Assembly (NCBI RefSeq): GCF_000820845.2
Contig: NZ_CBXV010000001.1
Span: 310,001-374,000 of the forward strand
From: Pyrinomonas methylaliphatogenes
GTDB taxonomy: Bacteria; Acidobacteriota; Blastocatellia; Pyrinomonadales; Pyrinomonadaceae
Reading direction: 5' to 3'
DNA: 64,000 bases
A program made the translations under genes and the position numbers. The stretch's first letter is position 1; the number at the start of each line of letters is the position of its first letter. Positions 56,099 to 64,000 of this stretch are shown piece by piece. The notes under the pieces were generated by a model. It saw nothing but the letters and a program-made list of their open reading frames with translations, ran no database searches and was not told where the DNA came from.

Positions 56099-56971
56099 TC
56101 AACGCCCGATATCGTGCAGCTTTAAGCAGAGTTCGCGCACGGCTTGGCCTGTGCGCGGCCCGAAGCCGAGGAGGAGCAGGTCGTCCAGTGCGACGACGCG
56201 CCGGTGTTGACCCGCCGGGGTGAGTGCGAGGCCCGGTGTGCGAAGCAACGCCTCGACTCCGCCGATGCTCTCAAGCCCGCGCGATGTGACAAGGATCACA
56301 TCGGGTGCCGCCGCGACGGCGGCTTCCGGCGTCAAAGATCTGTATCCTTCAAGACCGGAAACGGCGTTGATGCCCCCGGCCAGTTTGATCATCTCATCAA
56401 TGGCAGTGTGCGTGCCGGCAACGTTGATCGCGTTCGGTCCGCGCGCAACGATGGCAATGACGCGCGGGCGAGTTCGGGCCTGCGCGACGAGCGCGCGCGC
56501 TTCGCCCATGTCGCGCGCGAACTGCTGGACCAGTTCTTCGCCACGCGCTTCAAGCCCAAGCGCCTGCGCGACGGCACGTATCTTCGCTTTGACCCCTTCG
56601 ACTGAATGCTCCGATGGGATGATCTTCAAAGGGACGCCGGCAGAGCGAATCTGCGCAAGCGCCGTTGGCGGTCCAGCATCGTTGGTCGCGAGCACGAGCG
56701 TCGGTCTCAATGACAACACTCCTTCGGCAGATAGCTGGCGCAAGTAACCGACCTGCGGCAAACGGCGCGCCTCTTCCGGGTAGAGGCTCGAAGTATCGAC
56801 GCCGACGAGTCGATCTTGTGCGCCGAGCGCGTAGACGATTTCGGTCACCGATCCGCCGATGGAGACGATGCGCGTCGCCCGCTCCGGTATTTCGCGCGAC
56901 ACGCACGCGGCGAGCGCACAGAGGAGCAGGAGGGCGCAACAGAACCAGTTCGATGGCGTGCGGAAAGACAT
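56099..56971 (-). CDS. hmuT: heme-binding lipoprotein HmuT
   Basis: A 290-residue substrate-binding protein of the heme ABC importer. The lipobox is ALAAC (Cys23). RIVSIGGSVTEIVYALGAQDRLVGVDTSSLYPEEA opens domain one; VGYLRQLSAEGVLSLRPTLVLA carries the Tyr that binds heme iron in HmuT/ShuT relatives; THTAIDEMIKLAGGINA offers a His near the second lobe. It collects heme in the periplasm from the TonB receptor. It starts four bases after the small Cys protein. Confidence 0.93.
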   Translation of the reverse strand: MSFRTPSNWFCCALLLLCALAACVSREIPERATRIVSIGGSVTEIVYALGAQDRLVGVDTSSLYPEEARRLPQVGYLRQLSAEGVLSLRPTLVLATNDAGPPTALAQIRSAGVPLKIIPSEHSVEGVKAKIRAVAQALGLEARGEELVQQFARDMGEARALVAQARTRPRVIAIVARGPNAINVAGTHTAIDEMIKLAGGINAVSGLEGYRSLTPEAAVAAAPDVILVTSRGLESIGGVEALLRTPGLALTPAGQHRRVVALDDLLLLGFGPRTGQAVRELCLKLHDIGR

Positions 56972-56975
56972 CGTT

Positions 56976-57194
56976 TCAGTTGGTCGTCAAACTCACCAGC
57001 GGTTCTTCCGCTTCGTCGAAGGAAGCAGCATTTTGGCAGTAGCACGCGACGACGGCGCGCGTAAATGCCGCGTACTCCTCGTGCGAAAAAGTCAAGATAA
57101 CTTGATTGGCGCGTACGTGGAAAGCGTGACAGGATTGGCAATACCAGACCCAAAGCGCATGAGATCCTCTTTCGAAATTCTGATGGTTTTGCAT
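56976..57194 (-). CDS. small two-CxxC-like protein of the heme operon
   Basis: A 72-residue protein with a good RBS (GGAGGG). It has WYCQSCHAFHVRANQVILTF in the middle and ACYCQ later; there is no signal peptide. The pattern C-x2-C-x3-H-V then a short beta strand and EEY/F resembles small proteins (DUF6686-like) found with heme uptake genes in Bacteroidota; that link is from memory and not tested. Possible roles are heme or iron binding or redox. Second gene of the operon. Confidence 0.75.
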   Translation of the reverse strand: MQNHQNFERGSHALWVWYCQSCHAFHVRANQVILTFSHEEYAAFTRAVVACYCQNAASFDEAEEPLVSLTTN

Positions 57195-57288
57195 CTCAAC
57201 CCTCCATTGGGAAAGGCGACGGTGAATTTACGCGCAATCGCGCCTTAGCTTCGAGATCGGGAGAAGAAGCTCGAAAGGTTTCGACGTT

Positions 57289-59595
57289 TCATTTGCGTCC
57301 GCTGGCGAAACTGTAGCGCAAGCCTACGCGGAACGTGCGTCCCTGCTCTGGACGATAGATAGGCAGTGGATTGCCTTGCGCATCTAACCGACCTGTATTC
57401 GGATCGCGGCTGTCGTTGAGATTATCGATGGCACCGAATACCTCAAGCGTGCCGCGTTCTGTGTTGAACAATCGCTTCGCTCCATAAACGTCCCAAAGCG
57501 CAAATCCCGGAGCGATCGTGTCGCGAACGATGCTCCCTGCAGTCGAGCGCGCCGCAATCCATGAGCTGTAGAACGTGCCGCGTAAATTCAGACGTAGACC
57601 TCGACGCGGCGCTTCCCATGCGATCCTGACGAACCCTTGGTGGCGATGGCGACCGGTGAGAGGTAAATGAGCCGTCTCATCGCGCGCGTCTAAGTAAGTG
57701 TAGGCCCCACCGACGGCAAATCCGCGCGGCAAGATGATCTCCGTATCTAGCTCCACACCTTGCGTCCTCGCATCGCGCACGTTCTTGTAGAAGAAGAGAA
57801 GGCGATTGAGCACGGGATCGAAAGATGGATCGATGCCTTCGCGGGCCATTATGGCTGCAAGCTGAGCGCGGGTTGCGATGAACCCGAGATTGACGGCTTC
57901 GATCAGGTTGGCGACATCGTTGCGAAAGAGATTCAAGCCGAAGCGAAAGCTCCCGCGCCGCGTCGCGTATTCGCTGCCCAGTTGATATGAGTTGGCGTGT
58001 TCGGGTTCAAGGTGCGGGTTGCCGATCACCTGATAAAAGCTCGTCGGATTGAGAAAGCGATAGTAGAGCTGACCGAGATCCGGAGCGCGAAAGCCGCGTC
58101 CGTAAGAAGCGCGCAAACGCAGATTCTCATTGATGCGCAGATTGGCGCCAGCTTTCGGACTGAAAGCTGCGCCGAAGATCGAGTGATCGTCGTATCGCGC
58201 GCCCAAGATCAGTGTTAAACGGTTCAAGCTGATGCGGTCCTGCGCCCACAAAGTACGCATGTCGGCGCGCTCTCCGCTCGCGTCGCGAAGACGATTGATG
58301 CCGCGATAGCGATCGGTCAGCCATTCGCCGCCCGCTTGCAGCAGTTGTCTTTCGCCGATGATGCGCGTGATAGTTGCATCAGCTTTGCCGAACCGCTCGA
58401 AAAGGTTGCCGTCGGGCAAGGCGGTGTTGAGCGGTGGCGCCAGCCTTCCGCGCGAGATCTCATCGAAACGCGCGAAATAGCCGCGTGCCTGCACGGTCGT
58501 GCGCGCGTTCATCTGCCACTCTGCATTGAGACCGTAATTCTGCGATTCTTCGTCGGTCCAATTGATCTGATCTCCCTGCTCACCGAGAGCGCGCCCTTGC
58601 GATCGGTTCCAATAGCCGTTGGCAAATGTGGTCAAAAAGAGCGTTCGTGTCGCTTGAAAGCGCAATCTACCGTAAGCGTCGTAGCGATGAAATCCCGCTC
58701 CGGTCGTGTCGAAGGTCGTCGGCGTAAGATCGAAGCCATTATTCTTGTGACGCTCGAAATCGAAGTAGCCGCTTATCCGATCGCGCGCGAAGCCGAGCTC
58801 GCCGCGCCCATCGAAGACGCCGAAACTGCCGCCCGAAGAGGTGAACGAGAACTCGATGGGGGAAGAAGGCTCGCGCGTGATGAGATTGATGACGCCGCCG
58901 ATCGCATCCGAGCCATAGAGCGAAGAGGCAGCTCCTTTGACGACTTCGATGCGCTCGAGCTTGCCTGTGGATTGGCGATCTAGGTTGATGATGCCGCTCT
59001 TGATGCCGCGCGCGCCGATAAGCGGCTGGCCGTCGAGCAGAACGAGCACTTGGCGCGAATCTATGCCTTGAATCTGTTCGCCCGCGGCGCCCGCCGTCTC
59101 CGATCCGCGGCGCGTCACAACGCCCGGCAGTTCGCGCAAGACTTCGGCGACCGTCTCATATCCTGTGTCGCGGATGCGCGCTCTCGTCAACACTTCAACG
59201 CGCGCGTTCAACGATTCGCGCAACTCCTCTTGGCGCGATCCGGAGACAACGATGGTCTGTTCGTGCAAGGGGGCCGGTTCTAGGGTCAACGCGATCTCCT
59301 GCGCGATCGTGTCGATCTCTTTTGAGAGCGGCGCGAAACCGGATGCCGTAACCGTCAGAAGATAGCGCCCCTCGCGCACGCCAGCGAAGACGAACGTTCC
59401 GTCGGCTCCGGTCGTCGTCGTGCGCTCTAATCCTGTAGTCAGATTTCGCAGCATGATGGGCGCATTCGGTACGACCGCGCCCAGCGTGTCCGTGACACGC
59501 CCGCGAAGGAAGCCGGTTTGAGCCTGCGCTGAGGCGGAGCAGACGGCGAGAAAGAGGATGATGATGACTTTTGGGCGTTCGAGCGGATAGGACAT
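57289..59595 (-). CDS. TonB-dependent heme receptor
   Basis: A 768-residue outer-membrane receptor. Signal peptide ending AQAQ, a carboxypeptidase-regulatory-like domain (about 27-110, GFLRGRVTDTLGAVVPNAPI), a plug (VLRELPGVVTRRGSE, GSDAIGGVINLIT) and a 22-strand barrel. The FRAP box (GRGFRAPDLGQLYYRF) followed by GNPHLEPEHANSY matches the FRAP..NPNL signature of heme receptors. First gene of the heme operon, with GAGGA upstream. Energy would come from a TonB system encoded elsewhere. Confidence 0.92.
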   Translation of the reverse strand: MSYPLERPKVIIILFLAVCSASAQAQTGFLRGRVTDTLGAVVPNAPIMLRNLTTGLERTTTTGADGTFVFAGVREGRYLLTVTASGFAPLSKEIDTIAQEIALTLEPAPLHEQTIVVSGSRQEELRESLNARVEVLTRARIRDTGYETVAEVLRELPGVVTRRGSETAGAAGEQIQGIDSRQVLVLLDGQPLIGARGIKSGIINLDRQSTGKLERIEVVKGAASSLYGSDAIGGVINLITREPSSPIEFSFTSSGGSFGVFDGRGELGFARDRISGYFDFERHKNNGFDLTPTTFDTTGAGFHRYDAYGRLRFQATRTLFLTTFANGYWNRSQGRALGEQGDQINWTDEESQNYGLNAEWQMNARTTVQARGYFARFDEISRGRLAPPLNTALPDGNLFERFGKADATITRIIGERQLLQAGGEWLTDRYRGINRLRDASGERADMRTLWAQDRISLNRLTLILGARYDDHSIFGAAFSPKAGANLRINENLRLRASYGRGFRAPDLGQLYYRFLNPTSFYQVIGNPHLEPEHANSYQLGSEYATRRGSFRFGLNLFRNDVANLIEAVNLGFIATRAQLAAIMAREGIDPSFDPVLNRLLFFYKNVRDARTQGVELDTEIILPRGFAVGGAYTYLDARDETAHLPLTGRHRHQGFVRIAWEAPRRGLRLNLRGTFYSSWIAARSTAGSIVRDTIAPGFALWDVYGAKRLFNTERGTLEVFGAIDNLNDSRDPNTGRLDAQGNPLPIYRPEQGRTFRVGLRYSFASGRK

Positions 59596-59619
59596 GAAGC
59601 TTCCTCACAGCGATCTTTG

Positions 59620-59650
59620 ATTGAAAATGAAAACGACTTTCAATTTCAAT
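59620..59650. promoter_or_regulatory. Fur-box-like dyad at the heme operon promoter
   Basis: Arms ATTGAAAATGAAA and TTTCAATTTCAAT with five bases between form a 31-bp inverted repeat with one mismatch. Two overlapping 7-1-7-like motifs can be read in it. It lies 25-55 bases before the receptor start codon and just downstream of and touching the -10 box, where a repressor would block transcription. Fur is the obvious candidate given the heme genes. Confidence 0.7.
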
Positions 59651-59677
59651 TATAAATCTCTCCCCCTCGACTGTCAA
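59649..59677 (-). promoter_or_regulatory. consensus sigma-70 promoter of the heme operon
   Basis: On the minus strand TTGACA (59672-59677), exactly 17 bases, then TATAAT (59649-59654). Both hexamers are perfect. Transcription would begin near 59642, about 47 bases before the receptor start, inside the Fur-like dyad. Confidence 0.85.
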
Positions 59678-59689
59678 CCCCGCAATCCC

Positions 59690-60031
59690 CTATCTATCCG
59701 GCAAAAGGTCTCGGCGCGGAGGGGCGAAGATATCGATCAGGATCACCTCCTCATCCAGCATCGTCGCCCCGTGTCGGCTGTTCGGCGGAAAATAGAGCGC
59801 CTCGCCCGCGCTGGCCACAACCTCTTCTCCGTCGAGAAGAAAGAGCACGCGCCCGCGTTCGACCAAAGTGATCTGCTCATGCGGATGACTATGTTCCGGC
59901 GTGATGATTCGCGGCGCGAAGCGCAGGCGACAGAGCATCAGCTTCTCGCCGACGATCACTTGACGTTCGATCCCTTCCGCCACCTTTTCGATGGGGATCT
60001 CTCCCCAGTTTATACGCTTCGGAAGCTTCAT
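59690..60031 (-). CDS. cupin-domain protein
   Basis: A 113-residue single-domain cupin. Motif 1 is HSHPHEQITLVERGRV (His, His, Glu) and motif 2 ends FPPNSRHGA with the fourth ligand. It resembles small metal-binding cupins without assigned substrate. The ATG at 60031 (MKLPKRINWGEIP) is preferred to a TTG three codons earlier. It ends 13 bases before the heme operon -35 and is probably a separate unit. Confidence 0.85.
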   Translation of the reverse strand: MKLPKRINWGEIPIEKVAEGIERQVIVGEKLMLCRLRFAPRIITPEHSHPHEQITLVERGRVLFLLDGEEVVASAGEALYFPPNSRHGATMLDEEVILIDIFAPPRRDLLPDR

Positions 60032-60086
60032 GCTCGGCAACAGGATGGTTAGCCCTCGCGCTTTCGCGCACGGGCTCGAGAGAAGA

Positions 60087-61952
60087 TCAGCGGGTCAACC
60101 TGAGCGTAAGACGCCAACGCATCGGTTTATGCCGCAGCAAGACTAGATCGCGCGCTTCGTAAATCAAGTGCAAGGGGATCGCCCCGCGCGCGCCGCGTCC
60201 GAGCGGCGTGTCGCCGGTGGCCCAGGCATAGATGCGCAATGGCCAATCGGCTAGCGCATTGAGCTCGAGAACCGCTTCGGTCGATGAGAAGCGGTCCCAG
60301 CGCTCATTGTTTTCTCCGAAGCGCAACTCATAACGTGGTGCCGTCAGCGGTACGGCGCATCTCCACTGACGGATGACGATCTCTTCGTCGGCCATGAGCG
60401 TCTCTTCGCGCACGATGGTATCGCCGTCCAGATGCCACGTGACTTCGCTCGTGATGCGCGGCTCGCTCAGCTGTCCGGCGCGATTCCCAATCACGGCCCA
60501 ACGCCGCCACACGACGCGCAAACTGCGTCCATCCGCCGAAGGTTCTATCGTATCGGCCCCGTCGGCGGCGACGATCGTTCGGCCGTCAGCTAATTCGAGA
60601 AATGGGACGAGCGCCGGATAGATCTGTTCGACGGGAGCGGCGACGCCCGGCAATCCATGCGGGGCCGGCAGGTAATCGGCGATTCCGGGTTTGGTGCCGG
60701 TCGTGATGGGGAGCGCGAAATGGAGCGCCCCCTGGCGGACAACCCAAACGCCTGCTGCTCTCGGAGCCCGGCGGAAGAATTCGAAGCGCGCGACTGGGGA
60801 GCGCGCTATTTCAGACGGGAACTGTGAGATCCCTTCGCGGTCGAGCGCTTCGAGCAGAAGGCGTTGAGCGAGGGCCGTTTTCCCAAAAAAGCTCGCCGTC
60901 TGCTGCCACTCGCGATCGCGCGTGATGTACGAATAGTTGCCGCGCCCGAAGGCGAAGATCGAAAGCATGTGCTTCTGATCATCGTAATCGCGCCGCAGCC
61001 ACCGCCAAGCCCTGTAATAGGCGCTGGCCAATTGTTCGAGCGGCGCCGGGCGGAATTCCGGATGCTGGGCCAGGAACGCGACGATCTCTAGCGTGTCGAG
61101 GTAGCTGACGACCCCTAGGCTGCGCCCCCAATTGTAACCGTAGCCATCCGGCGCGATCAGATCCCACCACAGCCTCATCTGCGCGCGAAGCGATGGCCGT
61201 AAGGCTTCGAGGATGTCTTTGCGGTCGGCCATCTCTGCCGCTTCCCAGACGTATCGAGCGTACTCGTTCGAGTATCGATCGTAGCGACCGGTCGGCGGCG
61301 CATCGTCGGCATATAGCGCGCCGTTTAAGAAAGGGCGCGCTGCGCGCGTAAGCACGTTGTCGAGTAAGGCGCGGTCTTTGAGCAATCCGAGTTGGTAGCT
61401 GGTGCTCGCGATGCGGGCCGCGACTCCCAGATAGTTCTCCGGCAGATTGATGACGCGTTGTGACTTCGGATCATAGAACGACGATACGTCGAGGAGCTTG
61501 CGCCACGCGGCGCGTTCTTTATCGCTCAGGTTGAGCCAGACCGGATTGCTGTTCAAGTCGCGTCCGAAATGGCGCAGTGCCAAGACGGCATAGAGCTGGG
61601 AGAAGCGCGTGCCGCCGAGCCGGTGCTCTAAAAGGCCGATCTGCCCGACCTCTTTCGCTAGATCGCGCCCCGCGAGCGTGCGCTGACCCGTCAGTTCGGC
61701 GTAAGCGGCGAGCGCGCGCATGAACGTCCCCCATGTATATTCGCCCGTCGCTCCTGCGCCGAGGACGGCGCGCGGCGGCGGATCGAGCGATTGGATGGCG
61801 CTTAAGTGGATGGTCAGTTCGGCGCCGAGGAAGTCGGCGATCTCGCTGCGCAGTTCGTCCCGCGTGATGATCGCGGCGCGTCTCCCGGCGATGACCGGAG
61901 TTAGCGCCGATGAGAGGCAGATGATGAATCCCAACTTGGCTAGCGGTTTCAT
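60087..61952 (-). CDS. large secreted protein, possible alpha/alpha-toroid enzyme
   Basis: A 621-residue exported protein I cannot assign. A signal peptide (MKPLAKLGFIICLSSALTPVIAG) is followed by a helical half (about 40-380) with motifs such as NLPENYLGVAARIAS and YGYNWGRSLGVVSYLDTLE, which suggest an alpha/alpha-toroid as in polysaccharide lyases and hydrolases. A beta-rich C-terminal half (LRVVWRRWAVIGNRAG and on) follows, as in heparinase-type enzymes. Catalytic residues cannot be named. It lies 48 bases after the TonB receptor on the same strand, so the pair may form a uptake-and-degradation unit. Confidence 0.7.
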   Translation of the reverse strand: MKPLAKLGFIICLSSALTPVIAGRRAAIITRDELRSEIADFLGAELTIHLSAIQSLDPPPRAVLGAGATGEYTWGTFMRALAAYAELTGQRTLAGRDLAKEVGQIGLLEHRLGGTRFSQLYAVLALRHFGRDLNSNPVWLNLSDKERAAWRKLLDVSSFYDPKSQRVINLPENYLGVAARIASTSYQLGLLKDRALLDNVLTRAARPFLNGALYADDAPPTGRYDRYSNEYARYVWEAAEMADRKDILEALRPSLRAQMRLWWDLIAPDGYGYNWGRSLGVVSYLDTLEIVAFLAQHPEFRPAPLEQLASAYYRAWRWLRRDYDDQKHMLSIFAFGRGNYSYITRDREWQQTASFFGKTALAQRLLLEALDREGISQFPSEIARSPVARFEFFRRAPRAAGVWVVRQGALHFALPITTGTKPGIADYLPAPHGLPGVAAPVEQIYPALVPFLELADGRTIVAADGADTIEPSADGRSLRVVWRRWAVIGNRAGQLSEPRITSEVTWHLDGDTIVREETLMADEEIVIRQWRCAVPLTAPRYELRFGENNERWDRFSSTEAVLELNALADWPLRIYAWATGDTPLGRGARGAIPLHLIYEARDLVLLRHKPMRWRLTLRLTR

Positions 61953-62000
61953 GTGACAGATGCTCCCCATCGATTCTCTGCGCGGATCAGAGCGCTCGGC

Positions 62001-64000
62001 TCAAAAAGTCAGCTTCATGCCAAACTGGATGTTGCGCGCCGGACCGGCTGCGGTCAGTTGTCCGAACGCCGAGCTGTTCAAGTTGGTTTCGACATCGCGA
62101 AAGTTCGCTCGATTGAACGCATTGAAGATATCGGCTTGCAGTTGCAATCTGAACCTTTCGTTCAGCGCGACGCGTTTACGAATCGAGAAATCCCATGTCT
62201 GCCAGCCGGGACCTAATACGGTGCCAACGCCGCAGGTCCCGCGACGCGTATCCGGCGCGGGAGCGAAGGCGGCTCGATTGATCCAGTTCGCCGGGCCGCG
62301 TTCGCCGTCTGGAACCAATGCTGGGCCACCGAGACAGTCGGCGCGGCGATTGCCGATGGACGTGTTGCCGGTCACCGTGAAGTATTGGCCCGATTGCAGG
62401 CGCGTGATTCCGCTTATCTCGTATCCGTTGAAGAGCGCTTTAAGCAATGTCGGGGCCTGAGCGAAGCCCTTGATCTTGTAAGTGTAGGTCGCAACGAAGA
62501 TGTGACGGCGATCGAAAGTGGCTGGACCATAGTTGAACCGGCGATTGAATGGGTCTTCTGGATTATCGTTAAAACCGCTCGCGTCAGTCAACACTTTGGA
62601 CCAGGTATAGCTGAGAGTTATCAGCAAGCCACCCTTACGCTTAGCGGCATAGAGTTGCATCGCGTGATAATTAGAAGTGGCGTCGCTTAAGCGCATGCGT
62701 ATCGCCGAGTATCCCTTATACGGGCGCAGAGCGTTGATCGACGCGCGTTGGTTCGACGGGAGGGCGGCATTAGAAGCCAACGTTTCGAAGCTCGGCTGGT
62801 TGATATCCGGTTGCCTAATCAAGTGGCGCCCGAGATTTCCGACATAGGCGGCTTCGGCGAAGAAGCCATACGGCAGCTCGCGTTGTACGCTCAGGCTGTA
62901 GTTCATCGTATACGGGGTGGCGAGGTTAGGATCTACGGCGAAAATATCTGCGAAGGGGGCAGCGGCGGTCGTGCCTCCCGTTATGTTACTGAGATTGCCG
63001 TTCTCGTATTGCGCGCTCTTAACGAACGGCGGATTGTTGAGCGATGGGAAGATGAGGTTCCCTTCAATCCGGTCATAATAGATGCCGAAACCGCCGCGGA
63101 TGGCCGTTCTGTTATCGGCAAAGGGGGCGTAGGAGAAGCTCGCGCGCGGCATGAAGTAGTGATGCCCTTTGTAGAGTCCGCGCGGCGCTCCCGCCGGCAC
63201 AGCTTGAACCTCGGGACTGGTTGCGTTGGGGACGCGCCCCAGTTCGCTTGATGGCACGCCATCGCCTGCGCGGACCAGTCCGTTATATCGATTGCCGCCG
63301 CGCGAAAGGTCGATCGTGCCATTGGCCAACACCGTCACCGCTTGACTTGGATCGTAGCGCGTGGGATCGAAGTTGGTCAGATTGTTGGCTTGAGTGTAAA
63401 TCGGTGTGCCGAATTGATAACGCAGGCCGAACTCGGTGCTGAAGCGTCGGTGGACGCGCCAATTGTCAGTGACAAAGGATTCGATCTGGGTAAAACGGAA
63501 GAAACCGACCGGGTCGGCGCTCGCTTCGCTATACGTGCGGAAATTCCCCAGCAGCGCATCGGCAAGCGCATTGCCTGTGGTTCTGGGGTTGCCGCTTGTG
63601 CTAAAGCTCACCTGCCCGGCGTATGTCGTGCGCCCGTTCTGATCGATCCGATTGCGAATGATGACGAGTCCGGTCTTCACGGTATGGTTGCCGTGCACCC
63701 AAGTCAGCGTATCGCTGAAGGTGATATCGGTTGTCGGCGAAACCAGAGAGCGGGCCGCACCATTGAAACTCGCAAATCCGGTGATGCTCGTGTCGGGGAT
63801 GGAGTTCTCGTATGGCCCTCCGCCGGTGAAGAGTTGTTGAAAAGTGAAGCCGTAGGTTTCGCGCTTCCAGTATTCGCTGGCTGGTGGGATGCGCTGCGAA
63901 ACCCAGGCGCCGGTCGCTTTCCCTTCGTTGATGAGCGTCGGTCTTATGATCCAAGTGTGTGAGACCTGTAACGAGGTGCCAGGGCGTAAACGATGGCTCG
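62001..64000 (-). CDS. Oar-like TonB-dependent receptor, C-terminal part
   Basis: The frame stays open to the window edge (about 666 residues), so the 5' part lies outside. The barrel is of the Oar/CirA-like type common in Acidobacteriota: TWVHGNHTVKTGLVIIRNRIDQNG, RRFSTEFGLRYQFGTPIY, FAPFADNRTAIRGGFGIYYDR, LSVQRELPYGFFAEAAYVGNLGRHLI and LQADIFNAFNRANFRDVETNL. These take up large oligomers or peptides. The following secreted protein may act on the same substrate. Confidence 0.9.
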   Translation of the reverse strand, partial: SHRLRPGTSLQVSHTWIIRPTLINEGKATGAWVSQRIPPASEYWKRETYGFTFQQLFTGGGPYENSIPDTSITGFASFNGAARSLVSPTTDITFSDTLTWVHGNHTVKTGLVIIRNRIDQNGRTTYAGQVSFSTSGNPRTTGNALADALLGNFRTYSEASADPVGFFRFTQIESFVTDNWRVHRRFSTEFGLRYQFGTPIYTQANNLTNFDPTRYDPSQAVTVLANGTIDLSRGGNRYNGLVRAGDGVPSSELGRVPNATSPEVQAVPAGAPRGLYKGHHYFMPRASFSYAPFADNRTAIRGGFGIYYDRIEGNLIFPSLNNPPFVKSAQYENGNLSNITGGTTAAAPFADIFAVDPNLATPYTMNYSLSVQRELPYGFFAEAAYVGNLGRHLIRQPDINQPSFETLASNAALPSNQRASINALRPYKGYSAIRMRLSDATSNYHAMQLYAAKRKGGLLITLSYTWSKVLTDASGFNDNPEDPFNRRFNYGPATFDRRHIFVATYTYKIKGFAQAPTLLKALFNGYEISGITRLQSGQYFTVTGNTSIGNRRADCLGGPALVPDGERGPANWINRAAFAPAPDTRRGTCGVGTVLGPGWQTWDFSIRKRVALNERFRLQLQADIFNAFNRANFRDVETNLNSSAFGQLTAAGPARNIQFGMKLTF

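Overview
The window reads as a chromosome segment of a GC-rich Gram-negative bacterium, most likely an Acidobacteriota member (class Blastocatellia is my best guess). The reasons are an Oar-like TonB-dependent receptor with a carboxypeptidase-regulatory plug domain, secreted beta-propeller proteins, the futalosine menaquinone genes mqnA and mqnC, and many zinc-ribbon and RDD proteins of unknown role. The taxonomic call is an inference; no rRNA gene is present. I saw no tRNA, rRNA or CRISPR array.

1-35 kb is mostly core metabolism and housekeeping: a truncated thiolase, a pilT retraction ATPase, ilvE, a lipoprotein dipeptidase, a lytic-transglycosylase-like protein, a heterodimeric ABC exporter (two half transporters with a small membrane protein between them), a diguanylate cyclase, an alkyltransferase-like protein, a cyclase-family hydrolase, mqnA and mqnC, an orphan histidine kinase, a glycogen-debranching enzyme, a decayed TnpB element next to rqcH, hemL, a fused aroD-aroE, a TrmH/RlmB-type methyltransferase and a ThiF-type adenylyltransferase.

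36.5-53 kb is the accessory highlight: a collinear run of about 14 kb for copper or heavy-metal handling. It encodes a small HGGEDH protein, an outer-membrane efflux channel, a lipoprotein, a membrane-fusion adaptor carrying an extra N-terminal periplasmic module, a doubled DUF305 protein with a His/Met repeat, an HME-type RND pump, a CopA-type P-ATPase, a cupredoxin, a small two-helix membrane protein and a sigma-54 enhancer-binding protein. A four- to five-helix sensor kinase follows as its own unit. The operon is preceded by a -24/-12 (sigma-54) promoter match, with two dyads 21 bp apart lying about 110-130 bp upstream. The simplest reading is that the NtrC-type regulator at the end of the operon activates the operon from those dyads. 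A second -24/-12 match precedes a small secreted lysine-rich protein just upstream.

53-60 kb is a heme-uptake operon on the minus strand: TonB receptor, small Cys protein, hmuT, hmuU, hmuV and hmuS. It sits behind a consensus sigma-70 promoter overlapped by a Fur-box-like dyad. The window ends with a cupin, a large secreted protein of unknown function and the 3' part of an Oar-like TonB receptor gene.
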